5,930 bases of DNA from positions 1 to 5,930 of the forward strand of contig JAGXHB010000140.1 of the NCBI GenBank assembly GCA_024636425.1. Reading direction: 5' to 3'. Both the position numbers and the translations under genes were made by a program. The notes beneath the pieces were generated by a model. The model saw only the letters and a program-made list of their open reading frames with translations. It was not told where the DNA came from and did no database searches. Shown piece by piece: positions 1 through 5,930 of the stretch (its first letter is position 1; every line of letters starts with the position of its first letter). The DNA comes from Roseobacter sp. (GTDB lineage Bacteria > Pseudomonadota > Alphaproteobacteria > Rhodobacterales > Rhodobacteraceae).

Positions 1-781
1 CAAAGGCGGGATCGGTAAATCGACGACATCGTCGAACCTGTCTGCGGCGTTTTCCAAGCTGGGGCATCGCGTTCTCCAGATTGGATGCGACCCGAAACAT
101 GACAGTACGTTCACCCTGACCGGCAAGCTGATCCCGACCGTGATCGACATTCTGAAAGAGGTGGATTTCCATCCCGAAGAATTGCGCGCCGAAGACTTCG
201 TCTTTGAAGGCTATAACGGCGTGAAATGCGTCGAGGCCGGTGGCCCTCCTGCGGGCACGGGCTGTGGCGGCTATGTTGTCGGTCAGACCGTCAAGCTGTT
301 GAAACAGCACCATATGCTCGAAGATACCGATGTGGTGATCTTCGATGTTCTGGGTGACGTGGTGTGCGGCGGGTTTGCCGCGCCTTTGCAGCATGCGGAC
401 CGGTCGCTGATCGTGACGGCGAATGATTTCGACAGCATCTATGCAATGAACCGGATCATTGCGGCGGTGCAGGCCAAGTCCAAGAACTACAAGGTGCGTC
501 TGGCGGGTTGCGTGGCCAACCGGTCGAAAGACACCGACGAGGTGGATCGCTATTGCCGTACCGTCGGGTTCAACCGTCTGGCGCATATGCCCGATCTGGA
601 CGCGATCCGTCGCAGCCGCCTGAAAAAGAAAACCCTGTTTGAAATGCCCGACGATGAAGAAATTGTTCAGGTGCGCAAGGAATACATCCGCCTGGCCGAA
701 ACGCTGTGGAACGGGACAGAGCCGATGGCTCCGGCTCCGCTGCCGGACCGTGAGATCTTTGAATTGCTGGGGTTCGATTGA
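1..781 (+). CDS. bchL: BchL, iron protein of dark-operative protochlorophyllide reductase (5'-truncated by window edge)
   Basis: BchL is the NifH-like ATPase that passes electrons to the BchN-BchB component for light-independent reduction of protochlorophyllide to chlorophyllide in the cytoplasm. The reading frame is open from the left edge (first whole codon at base 2) to TGA at 779-781, giving 259 residues. The first residues, KGGIGKST, are the heart of the P-loop. They are followed by CDPKHDSTF, the second nucleotide-binding signature. Two cysteines expected to bind the intersubunit 4Fe-4S cluster are visible: one in GTGCGGY (codon 263-265) and one in DVVCGGF (codon 365-367), 34 residues apart as in this family. 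Family members are close to 300 residues, so about 40 N-terminal residues lie outside the window. An internal GTG at 140 is not the start, because the P-loop lies upstream of it. The stop overlaps the start of bchM by one base. In related clusters bchF, N, B and H lie upstream. Identification is firm; chlorophyllide reductase BchX is the main alternative, but the following bchM-lhaA order and the motif spellings fit BchL. Confidence 0.96.
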   Translation, partial: KGGIGKSTTSSNLSAAFSKLGHRVLQIGCDPKHDSTFTLTGKLIPTVIDILKEVDFHPEELRAEDFVFEGYNGVKCVEAGGPPAGTGCGGYVVGQTVKLLKQHHMLEDTDVVIFDVLGDVVCGGFAAPLQHADRSLIVTANDFDSIYAMNRIIAAVQAKSKNYKVRLAGCVANRSKDTDEVDRYCRTVGFNRLAHMPDLDAIRRSRLKKKTLFEMPDDEEIVQVRKEYIRLAETLWNGTEPMAPAPLPDREIFELLGFD

Positions 782-1473
782 TGACCACTGCGCCTACCTA
801 TGAACGCACGCGGGCGCGGGTCGAAACCTATTTTGACCGGACTGCGACGCGCACCTGGGAACGCCTGACATCGGATGCCCCGGTTTCGGGCATTCGCGCC
901 ACGGTGCGTGCAGGACGTGACCGGATGCGGGCGGTCATGCTATCGCAGTTGCCCGCCGATCTGACAGGGATGCGCGTGCTTGATGCGGGATGCGGCACGG
1001 GGGCGATGTCGGTTGAACTGGCGCTGCGCGGTGCGAAGGTTGTCGGGGTCGATATCTCGCCCTCGCTGATCGAGATCGCGCAGAAACGGTGCCCTGCGCA
1101 TGTCGCAGGGCAGATTGAGTTTCGCGCGGGTGACATGCTGGCCCCTGAACTGGGGCGGTTCGATCACGTCATGGCGATGGACAGCATGATCTACTATGAC
1201 GCACCCGACATCGCGGCAAGCCTTGGCGGCCTGCGCGCACGTCTGGGCGGCAGTATGATCTTTACGCTGGCCCCGCGGACACCTTTGTTGATGGCCATGT
1301 GGCGCGCCGGACAGATGTTTCCGCGCAAGGACCGGTCGCCCACGATGATCCCGCATTCCGCGCCCCGCATCGCATCCGCTTTGCGCGACGCCGGCGTCGC
1401 TGGACGGTTGCGCGAGATCGAGCGGGTCAACTCCGGTTTCTATATTTCGACGGCATTGGAGTTCCGCCCATGA
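781..1473 (+). CDS. bchM: BchM, Mg-protoporphyrin IX O-methyltransferase
   Basis: BchM transfers a methyl group from S-adenosylmethionine to the C13 propionate of Mg-protoporphyrin IX, giving the monomethyl ester that AcsF, encoded downstream here, then cyclises. The 230-residue product is a normal length for the family. Visible are the class I methyltransferase motif I, VLDAGCGTGAMSVELA (residues 66-81), the acidic residue after strand 2 that should hold the SAM ribose (D91 in VVGVDIS), and a MDSMIYY segment (residues 133-139) in the position of the conserved family motif after strand 4. The N-terminal 60 residues are charged and fit the family's substrate-side helical extension. The ATG at 781 is chosen over the in-frame TTG at 778 because it makes the usual TGATG coupling with bchL and has a GGGG stretch (769-772) eight bases upstream. 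The stop overlaps lhaA by four bases (ATGA). The assignment rests on both motif and context. Confidence 0.95.
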   Translation: MTTAPTYERTRARVETYFDRTATRTWERLTSDAPVSGIRATVRAGRDRMRAVMLSQLPADLTGMRVLDAGCGTGAMSVELALRGAKVVGVDISPSLIEIAQKRCPAHVAGQIEFRAGDMLAPELGRFDHVMAMDSMIYYDAPDIAASLGGLRARLGGSMIFTLAPRTPLLMAMWRAGQMFPRKDRSPTMIPHSAPRIASALRDAGVAGRLREIERVNSGFYISTALEFRP

Positions 1474-2900
1474 TCATCCCCGCCAAAACCTTCAAATCCC
1501 TGTCTGCACGGATGCTGCCTTTTGCAGATGCCGCCAGCGAAGGCCTGCCGCTGAACCAGCTGCTACGCCTGTCGCTGTTTCAGGTTTCTGTGGGTATGGC
1601 ATCGGTGATGTTGCTGGGCACGCTGAACCGAGTGATGATCGTTGAACTGTCGGTGCCTGCAATGATCGTCGCGATCATGATCGCATTGCCGGTGCTGAGC
1701 GCGCCGTTCCGGGCGTTGTTGGGCTTCAAATCGGATAACCATCGCAGTGCGATTGGCTGGAAGCGGGTGCCTTATCTTTGGTTTGGCACGATGTGGCAGT
1801 TCGGCGGGTTGGCGATCATGCCGATGGGGCTTGTGCTTTTTACCGGCAGTGCCGCGCTAAATGTGCCTTGGGCCGCCGAGCTTGGCGCGGGCCTTGCGTT
1901 TTTGCTGACGGGCATCGGCATGCACATGACGCAGACAGCGGGTCTGGCGCTGGCCGCTGACCGCGCCAGCGACGAGACACGGCCCCGCGTTGTGGCGTTG
2001 CTGTATGTGATGTTCCTGGTCGGGATGGGGATTTCATCGCTGGTCATCGGCACGTTGCTGCGCGATTTCAGCGAATTGCGCCTGATCCAGGTGGTGCAGG
2101 GTGCTGCGGTCATGACGATCGTTCTGAACCTGATCGCCCTGTGGAAGCAGGAAAAGGTCAAGCCGATGACACGCACCGAACGTGCGGCACCGCAGCCCAA
2201 GTTCAGCGACGCGTGGTCGGACTTTACCGCAGGCGGTGATGCCGGGCGGCTGCTGGTGGTCGTGTTCATGGGGACGATGGCGTTCAACATGCAAGACGTG
2301 CTGCTGGAACCCTACGGGGGCGAAATCCTTGGGCTTAGCGTTTCTGCGACCACCTTGCTGACGGCGGTTTGGGCAACCGGCGCGCTGCTCGCTTTTGGTC
2401 TGGCGGCCAGATGGTTGGCGCGCAACATTGATCCTTACCGCATGGCCGGACGCGGGCTGCTTTTCGGGCTTGTCGGATTTTGCGCCGTCATTTTCGCGGG
2501 GCCTCTGATGTCCCCGGTGCTGTTTTTTGCCGGTGCTGCCGGGATCGGTTTCGGCGGTGGCATGTTTGCAATCTCCACGTTGAATGCGGCGATGACCATG
2601 CCGGTTCAAGGGACCGCAGGACGCGGCCTAGCATTGGGGGCGTGGGGTGCCGCGCAGGCCACGGCGGGCGGGCTCTCCATCGTCATCGGCGGTACGCTGC
2701 GCGATGTCGTCAGCGCTTTCGCGGTTTCTGGCGGTTTCGGCGAAGGCCTGACCAATCCCGCGCTCGGGTATTCCGTGGTCTACCACATCGAAGTTTATCT
2801 ACTGTTTTTCACTCTGATTGCTCTTGGTCCGCTGGTGCGGGTCCGGAAGATCACCACCCCAATCCAACGGCCCATGGGCCTTGCGGATTTCCCTACTTAA
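1470..2900 (+). CDS. lhaA: LhaA, PucC-family membrane protein for light-harvesting 1 assembly
   Basis: LhaA belongs to the BCD/PucC branch of the major facilitator superfamily. In Rhodobacter capsulatus it is needed for normal LH1 levels and is thought to help insert or assemble LH1 polypeptides with bacteriochlorophyll in the inner membrane. The product from ATG 1470 is 476 residues, close to the family length. About twelve hydrophobic segments can be picked out by eye (approximately 36-58, 62-84, 103-126, 136-163, 174-198, 208-226, 260-277, 290-313, 328-344, 348-376, 386-408, 436-457), with a charged cytoplasmic loop near 227-258 between the two halves. Conserved-looking loops include RALLGFKSDNHRS (81-93) with GWKRVPY following, and MQDVLLEPYGG (274-284). 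The open frame extends upstream to 1299 but that part lies inside bchM. ATG 1470 has GGAG at 1458-1461 with an 8-base spacer and overlaps the bchM stop as ATGA. puhA starts 18 bases after the stop. Confidence 0.95.
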   Translation: MIIPAKTFKSLSARMLPFADAASEGLPLNQLLRLSLFQVSVGMASVMLLGTLNRVMIVELSVPAMIVAIMIALPVLSAPFRALLGFKSDNHRSAIGWKRVPYLWFGTMWQFGGLAIMPMGLVLFTGSAALNVPWAAELGAGLAFLLTGIGMHMTQTAGLALAADRASDETRPRVVALLYVMFLVGMGISSLVIGTLLRDFSELRLIQVVQGAAVMTIVLNLIALWKQEKVKPMTRTERAAPQPKFSDAWSDFTAGGDAGRLLVVVFMGTMAFNMQDVLLEPYGGEILGLSVSATTLLTAVWATGALLAFGLAARWLARNIDPYRMAGRGLLFGLVGFCAVIFAGPLMSPVLFFAGAAGIGFGGGMFAISTLNAAMTMPVQGTAGRGLALGAWGAAQATAGGLSIVIGGTLRDVVSAFAVSGGFGEGLTNPALGYSVVYHIEVYLLFFTLIALGPLVRVRKITTPIQRPMGLADFPT

Positions 2901-2905
2901 CATCT

Positions 2906-2910
2906 GGAGG
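2906..2910 (+). promoter_or_regulatory. Ribosome binding site of puhA
   Basis: GGAGG at 2906-2910 lies eight bases before the puhA ATG within the 18-base gap after lhaA. It is a near-perfect Shine-Dalgarno sequence and fixes the puhA start. It is stronger than the sites in front of bchM and acsF, which fits the high amount of H subunit needed as a structural protein. Confidence 0.8.
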
Positions 2911-2918
2911 ACACCATC

Positions 2919-3692
2919 ATGGTCGGCCAAACATTTTTCGGTAATTTCGATCTGGCAAGCGCCGCGATCTGGGGCTTCTGGCTCTTTCTCGCTCTGCTGA
3001 TCTACTATCTGCAAACAGAAAGCATGCGCGAAGGTTATCCGCTGGAAGACGAGACGGGCCATGGCGGGCCGCGCGAAGGGTTGTTCTCGCTTGCCAAGGA
3101 CAAGACGTTCAAGCTGCCTCACGGGCGTGGAGAAGTCGTTGTCCCGTCGGGCCAGCGCCCTGACCGTACCGAGCTGGCACTTGAGCGGTCTTCGATGTCC
3201 GCCGGGTCTCCCTACATTCCGACGGGTGATCCGATGGTTGACGGTGTGGGCCCTGCATCCTGGGCGAACCGCCGTGATGTTGCCGAACTGGACGCGCATG
3301 GCCACGCCAAGATCAAGCCGATGTCGCAGTTGCCCGACTTCTCGTTCTCTGCCGGGCGTGACCCGCGGGGCAAGCCCGTCGTTTCGGGTGATGGCGAAGT
3401 GGTCGGCCGCATCATCGACATGTGGGTCGATGTGCCGGAATCGCTGGTGCGGTATCTGACGGTGGACCTGAACCCCGAAGGGTCGGGAAACATTCGTCTG
3501 ATCCCGATGACGATGGCACGCATCAAAAGCGACCGCGTTACTGTGCGGTCAATCTATGCCGCGCAATTCGAGGGTGTGCCGCAGACCAAGGCAGATGGTG
3601 AAATCACCCTGCTGGAAGAAGAAAAGATCATGGCCTGGTTCGGTGGCGGCACGCTCTATGCCGACCCGAAGCGTCTTGAAGCGCAGCTTTGA
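2919..3692 (+). CDS. puhA: PuhA, photosynthetic reaction centre H subunit
   Basis: PuhA is the H subunit of the purple bacterial type II reaction centre. It is anchored by one transmembrane helix, and its cytoplasmic domain covers the quinone side of L/M and helps conduct protons to QB. The 257-residue product (about 260 in Rhodobacter sphaeroides) begins MVGQTFFGNFDLAS, has a single hydrophobic helix at about residues 12-31 and continues with the family segment YYLQTESMREGYPLE. PHGRG (68-72), PTGDPM (101-106) and DGVGPASW (108-115) are family signatures. Residues matching the known proton-entry and proton-transfer positions are present, each shifted by one from R. sphaeroides numbering as recalled: D125, H127 and H129 in LDAHGH, and D171 and E174 in WVDVPES. 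The C-terminal PRC-barrel region includes LLEEEKI (231-237). The start is set by GGAGG at 2906-2910. In R. capsulatus, puhA transcription also starts inside the upstream lhaA homologue; no specific promoter was recognised here. Confidence 0.98.
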   Translation: MVGQTFFGNFDLASAAIWGFWLFLALLIYYLQTESMREGYPLEDETGHGGPREGLFSLAKDKTFKLPHGRGEVVVPSGQRPDRTELALERSSMSAGSPYIPTGDPMVDGVGPASWANRRDVAELDAHGHAKIKPMSQLPDFSFSAGRDPRGKPVVSGDGEVVGRIIDMWVDVPESLVRYLTVDLNPEGSGNIRLIPMTMARIKSDRVTVRSIYAAQFEGVPQTKADGEITLLEEEKIMAWFGGGTLYADPKRLEAQL

Positions 3693-3705
3693 TCAACAGC
3701 CGAAA

Positions 3706-3711
3706 AGGGGG
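3706..3711 (+). promoter_or_regulatory. Ribosome binding site of puhB
   Basis: AGGGGG at 3706-3711 ends eight bases before the puhB ATG, in the 27-base gap after the puhA stop. The rest of that gap holds no obvious hairpin or terminator, so puhA and puhB are likely on one transcript. Confidence 0.6.
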
Positions 3712-3719
3712 CTTACGCC

Positions 3720-4349
3720 ATGTCGCATGATGACTTTGCATTCGAACCAATAAAGGGACTTCCCGAAGCACTGCCAGAGGGGGAGCATATCCTCTGGCAA
3801 GGCAGCCCCTCGACCATGAAGTTGGCCCGCGAGGGTTTCAAGATCAACTGGATCATCGGCTACTTTGCCGTGCTGGCGGTCTGGCGGGTCGGGGTGTCGT
3901 CAACGATGATTCCGATGAATGATGCCGTGTTGCATGCTATCCCCTTTGCGCTGATCTGTGCCTTGGTGGTGCTGGTCCTGACCGGACTGGCATGGGTTCA
4001 GGCCCGCGCAACGGTCTATACGCTGACCAACAAGCGGGTCGCGATGCGGATCGGAGCGGCGCTGACCATGACGCTGAACCTGCCCTACACCAAAATAGGG
4101 AATGCGTCGCTGGATTTGAAACGGTCCGGGCACGGCACGATCGCCTTTGAACTGCTGGACGAGACACGGTTTTCCTATCTCACGCTGTGGCCGAATGTAC
4201 GGCCATGGCACTTTGCGAAAACGCAGCCCGCGCTGCGCTGTATCGCGGATGTGGAAAAGGTTGCCGCGATCTTTGCCGACGCTGCCGAAATCAGAACAAG
4301 CCAGCCGCAGGTCGAACGCATCGCACCTGTCGCCATGGCGGCGGAGTGA
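3720..4349 (+). CDS. puhB: PuhB, reaction-centre assembly membrane protein
   Basis: PuhB is an inner-membrane factor that in R. capsulatus assists assembly of the reaction centre and, indirectly, LH1. The product has 209 residues, close to the roughly 214 of R. capsulatus. It opens with a soluble segment containing GEHILWQGSP (21-30), a phrase typical of proteins carrying bacterial PH-like (bPH_2) domains. Hydrophobic stretches follow at about 43-59 and 71-93. Then comes a PH-like part beginning VYTLTNKRVAMRIG (99-112) and continuing through LPYTKIGNASLDL (121-133), with a conserved-looking WPNVRPWHF (157-165). A third, weaker hydrophobic stretch near 110-122 could be the third membrane span proposed for the R. 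capsulatus protein, or a strand of the PH-like fold. The start ATG follows AGGGGG at 3706-3711. Position directly after puhA and before puhC supports the name. Its molecular mechanism is not evident from the sequence. Confidence 0.93.
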   Translation: MSHDDFAFEPIKGLPEALPEGEHILWQGSPSTMKLAREGFKINWIIGYFAVLAVWRVGVSSTMIPMNDAVLHAIPFALICALVVLVLTGLAWVQARATVYTLTNKRVAMRIGAALTMTLNLPYTKIGNASLDLKRSGHGTIAFELLDETRFSYLTLWPNVRPWHFAKTQPALRCIADVEKVAAIFADAAEIRTSQPQVERIAPVAMAAE

Positions 4350-4354
4350 GCGCA

Positions 4355-4813
4355 ATGGCACAGACCGAGATCCCATTCAAAATGGACGAAAAGGAACTGG
4401 TTCCGCGCTTTCTGGTGCGGGCGATGTTCGGACTGATGGCCTTTGTGCTGCTGTTGGTCGGCTACGCTCAGATCACCGATCACGCAAAAACGGGTGTCCT
4501 GATCGAGGCACCGATTGTAGCTGAACGGCAGATCATTCTGGTGGGTACTCGCGAGGGTGCCGTGACCGTAACGGACATGGGCGGCACCGTCCTGACCTAT
4601 TCTACCGAAGACAAGAACGGCTTTATCGGGGTGATCTGGCGGGTATTCGACCGTCAACGCCACACCGAGGGCGTGGACAAGACCGCACCGGTACGCGTGG
4701 TGCGCCGCGAAAACGACCATATCGCCGTGATCGATACCGCAACGGACCTGACAGTCGAACTGATTGGCTACGGGTCTGACAATATCGCAGCTTTCGCCAA
4801 GCTGATCGATTGA
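4355..4813 (+). CDS. puhC: PuhC, photosynthetic complex assembly protein
   Basis: PuhC is a small membrane-anchored protein that in Rhodobacter affects reaction-centre/LH1 core assembly and photosynthetic growth. The product from ATG 4355 has 152 residues (about 162 in R. capsulatus). It has a charged cytoplasmic N-terminus, one hydrophobic helix at about 21-40 (FGLMAFVLLLVGYAQI) and a C-terminal domain of about 110 residues that should face the periplasm. The family pattern is visible as TREGAVTVTDMGGTV (65-79), NGFIGVIWRVFDRQRH (88-103) and the ending YGSDNIAAFAKL (139-150). ATG 4355 has GGAG at 4343-4346 with an eight-base spacer. An in-frame GTG at 4346, overlapping the puhB stop, would add only three residues and lacks such spacing. 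Upstream codons to 4187 are inside puhB and are rejected. The five-base gap implies coupling with puhB. Confidence 0.93.
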   Translation: MAQTEIPFKMDEKELVPRFLVRAMFGLMAFVLLLVGYAQITDHAKTGVLIEAPIVAERQIILVGTREGAVTVTDMGGTVLTYSTEDKNGFIGVIWRVFDRQRHTEGVDKTAPVRVVRRENDHIAVIDTATDLTVELIGYGSDNIAAFAKLID

Positions 4814-4826
4814 ACCCACGACCATC

Positions 4827-4835
4827 AAAGGAGGG
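4827..4835 (+). promoter_or_regulatory. Strong ribosome binding site of the 98-codon gene
   Basis: AAAGGAGGG at 4827-4835 is the best Shine-Dalgarno sequence in the window, six to seven bases before ATG 4842. It supports the small gene being truly translated and not a chance open frame. No terminator-like hairpin is seen in the 28-base gap after puhC. Confidence 0.75.
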
Positions 4836-4841
4836 AACCTG

Positions 4842-5138
4842 ATGGGACTGATATTCAGAGAGAAAGAAACCGCACCTTGCACGGTGACGATTTCACATCG
4901 TTTCGAGGAATTGAGCGCGCATGTGCGGTTCAATAACGGGGCGGTCATTCATCCCGGTGACAGCGTGCAGGTCCACGGTGCCGAGATCATGGCCCCCTAC
5001 GGCACGCTGGTCGAGGAGGAGCGTGTCGCGACGATCACCCGTGCTAGCAAGCTGGAGCAGCTTTGGACCCGCGCCACAGGCGATTTTGAGTTCATGGAGC
5101 TGTGCGAATTTTCCTTCAGCGACGAGGTGCTGTCATGA
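4842..5138 (+). CDS. Small protein of unknown function between puhC and acsF
   Basis: The product has 98 residues, is acidic overall, and has no signal peptide or membrane segment, so it should be cytoplasmic. Its function is not known to me. A gene of this size and place (puhABC - hypothetical - acsF - puhE) recurs in the photosynthesis clusters of aerobic anoxygenic alphaproteobacteria, which with the excellent ribosome binding site makes it a real gene. The sequence looks beta-rich: alternating stretches such as CTVTISHRF (13-21), AHVRFNNGAVIHPGDSVQVH (26-45) and RVATITRAS (61-69) are joined by Gly/Pro/Asp turns, and the PGDSVQVHG turn-strand resembles small barrel folds. The tail (DFEFMELCEFSFSDE, 81-95) is acidic and aromatic. 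There are two cysteines, C13 and C88, but no CxxC metal site. The stop overlaps the acsF start by four bases (ATGA), so the two are translationally coupled. A role with AcsF or in core-complex assembly is inferred from position only. The gene reads like its neighbours and shows no sign of transfer. Confidence 0.88.
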   Translation: MGLIFREKETAPCTVTISHRFEELSAHVRFNNGAVIHPGDSVQVHGAEIMAPYGTLVEEERVATITRASKLEQLWTRATGDFEFMELCEFSFSDEVLS

Positions 5139-5930
5139 ATGCCCATAACACCCCCCATTCTTCGGATGCGACAACCGCAGAAGAGGCGATTGCCCGTCAG
5201 GAAGCCTTGCCGCCGCTGACCGACGAGGAAGCCACCAATATCGCGATGCAGAACACGCTGCTGACACCGCGGTTCTACACCACCGACTTTGACGAGATGG
5301 ATGCGATTGACGTCACACCCGTGCGTGAGGAATGGGATGCCCTGATCGCGCAGATGAAATCAGACCCCAACAAGGGCCATTTCAAGAAGAATGACGACTG
5401 GGATGCGGATTGGGACAACATGCCCGCCCCTCTCAAGGCCGAGTTCATCGATTTCCTGATCTCGAGCTGTACGGCAGAGTTTTCGGGCTGTGTGCTTTAC
5501 AAGGAGATGAAGCGACGCGGGTCGAACACCGACATCACGACGCTGTTCCAGCTCATGGCCCGCGACGAGGCCCGCCATGCGGGCTTTATCAACGACGCAC
5601 TGCGCGAAGCGGGCGTATCTGTGAACCTTGGCTTTCTGACGCAGCAGAAGAAATATACCTATTTCCGGCCTAAATTTATCTATTACGCAACCTATCTGTC
5701 GGAAAAGATCGGTTATGCCCGGTATATCACGATCTTCCGTCATCTTGAGGCGCATCCCGAACACCGGTTTCACCCGATCTTCAAGTGGTTCCGCGAATGG
5801 TGCAACGACGAGTTCAGCCATGGTGAGGCGTTTGCCCTGCTGATGCGGACCGACCCCAAGCTGACCACCAGCTTTGCCAACAAGCTTTGGATCAAGTTCT
5901 TTCTGACCGCCGTCTATTCCACCATGTGGG
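5135..5930 (+). CDS. acsF: AcsF, aerobic Mg-protoporphyrin IX monomethyl ester oxidative cyclase (3'-truncated by window edge)
   Basis: AcsF is the diiron subunit of the oxygen-dependent cyclase that forms the fifth (E) ring of bacteriochlorophyll from the ester made by BchM. The frame runs from ATG 5135 to the right edge without a stop: 265 codons plus one base, about three quarters of the usual 350 or so residues. After a variable N-terminus (1-35) come family segments LLTPRFYTTDF (42-52) and GHFKKNDDWD (81-90). Likely iron ligands are E115 in TAEFSGC, E145 and H148 in DEARH (144-148), E190 in LSEKIGYARYI, and E226 and H229 in NDEFSHGE (224-231). The second motif has Ser at 228 where the family usually has Arg (DExRH). 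The weak site GAGG at 5124-5127 and the ATGA overlap with the preceding gene define the start. Its presence indicates oxygen-dependent pigment synthesis. puhE normally follows in related clusters but is beyond the window. Confidence 0.96.
   Translation, partial: MNAHNTPHSSDATTAEEAIARQEALPPLTDEEATNIAMQNTLLTPRFYTTDFDEMDAIDVTPVREEWDALIAQMKSDPNKGHFKKNDDWDADWDNMPAPLKAEFIDFLISSCTAEFSGCVLYKEMKRRGSNTDITTLFQLMARDEARHAGFINDALREAGVSVNLGFLTQQKKYTYFRPKFIYYATYLSEKIGYARYITIFRHLEAHPEHRFHPIFKWFREWCNDEFSHGEAFALLMRTDPKLTTSFANKLWIKFFLTAVYSTMW

Noticed and set aside
1299..1469. 57-codon upstream extension of lhaA
   Set aside because: It lies inside bchM in another frame, is Arg-rich with no family match, and the ATG at 1470 has a proper ribosome binding site and ATGA overlap.
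1662..1678. Inverted repeat ATGATCG-TCG-CGATCAT, a possible hairpin
   Set aside because: It lies in the middle of lhaA over a membrane helix rich in Ile, Met and Ala, whose repeated ATC/ATG codons readily generate such symmetry; there is no T-run or regulatory context.
2034..2609. Open frame on the - strand (191 codons) inside lhaA
   Set aside because: Its composition is rich in Arg, His and Gln, as typical of a shadow frame, and it lies wholly opposite the recognised LhaA coding sequence.
3061..3459. 132-codon + strand frame within puhA
   Set aside because: It is an Arg/Ser-rich shifted-frame shadow of the clearly identified PuhA coding sequence.
4187..4354. 56-codon upstream extension of puhC
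   Set aside because: It overlaps the 3' end of puhB, is Cys/Arg-rich as a shadow frame would be, and the ATG at 4355 gives the expected PuhC N-terminus.
4175..4948. Long open frame on the - strand (257 codons) across puhB, puhC and the small gene
   Set aside because: It lies antisense to three well-supported genes, its product shows no recognisable family, and long antisense frames are common opposite GC-rich coding sequence.

Overview
The window is a stretch of a purple-bacterial photosynthesis gene cluster. It carries seven genes, all on the + strand, in the order bchL (3' part) - bchM - lhaA - puhA - puhB - puhC - small conserved-type gene - acsF (5' part). The moderately GC-rich coding sequence, the gene order and the protein sequences point to an alphaproteobacterium of the Rhodobacteraceae. 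AcsF, the oxygen-dependent Mg-protoporphyrin monomethyl ester cyclase, sits directly behind puhABC. This fits an aerobic anoxygenic phototroph of the Roseobacter group best. Genus or species cannot be fixed from the sequence alone.

Left part (1-1473): the iron-protein subunit of the dark-operative protochlorophyllide reductase (BchL, cut by the left edge inside its P-loop) and the Mg-protoporphyrin IX O-methyltransferase (BchM). Both are bacteriochlorophyll biosynthesis enzymes. Middle part (1470-4813): LhaA, a PucC-type membrane protein linked to light-harvesting 1 assembly; PuhA, the reaction-centre H subunit; and PuhB and PuhC, membrane-bound assembly factors for the reaction centre/LH1 complex. 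Right part (4842-5930): a 98-residue soluble protein of unknown function, then AcsF, which is cut by the right edge after 265 codons.

The genes are packed as one transcription unit. bchL/bchM overlap by 1 base (TGATG). bchM/lhaA and the small gene/acsF overlap by 4 bases (ATGA). puhB/puhC are 5 bases apart. The three larger gaps are 18, 27 and 28 bases, and each holds a purine-rich ribosome binding site. There is no gene-free stretch of 300 bases, no RNA gene, no mobile element, no CRISPR array and no convincing terminator. The arrangement ties pigment synthesis (BchL, BchM, AcsF) to assembly of the pigment-binding core complex (LhaA, PuhA, PuhB, PuhC).

This is a known type of locus, not a new system. 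The least understood component is the small gene between puhC and acsF. The most notable sequence detail is a Ser in place of the expected Arg in the second diiron motif of AcsF.
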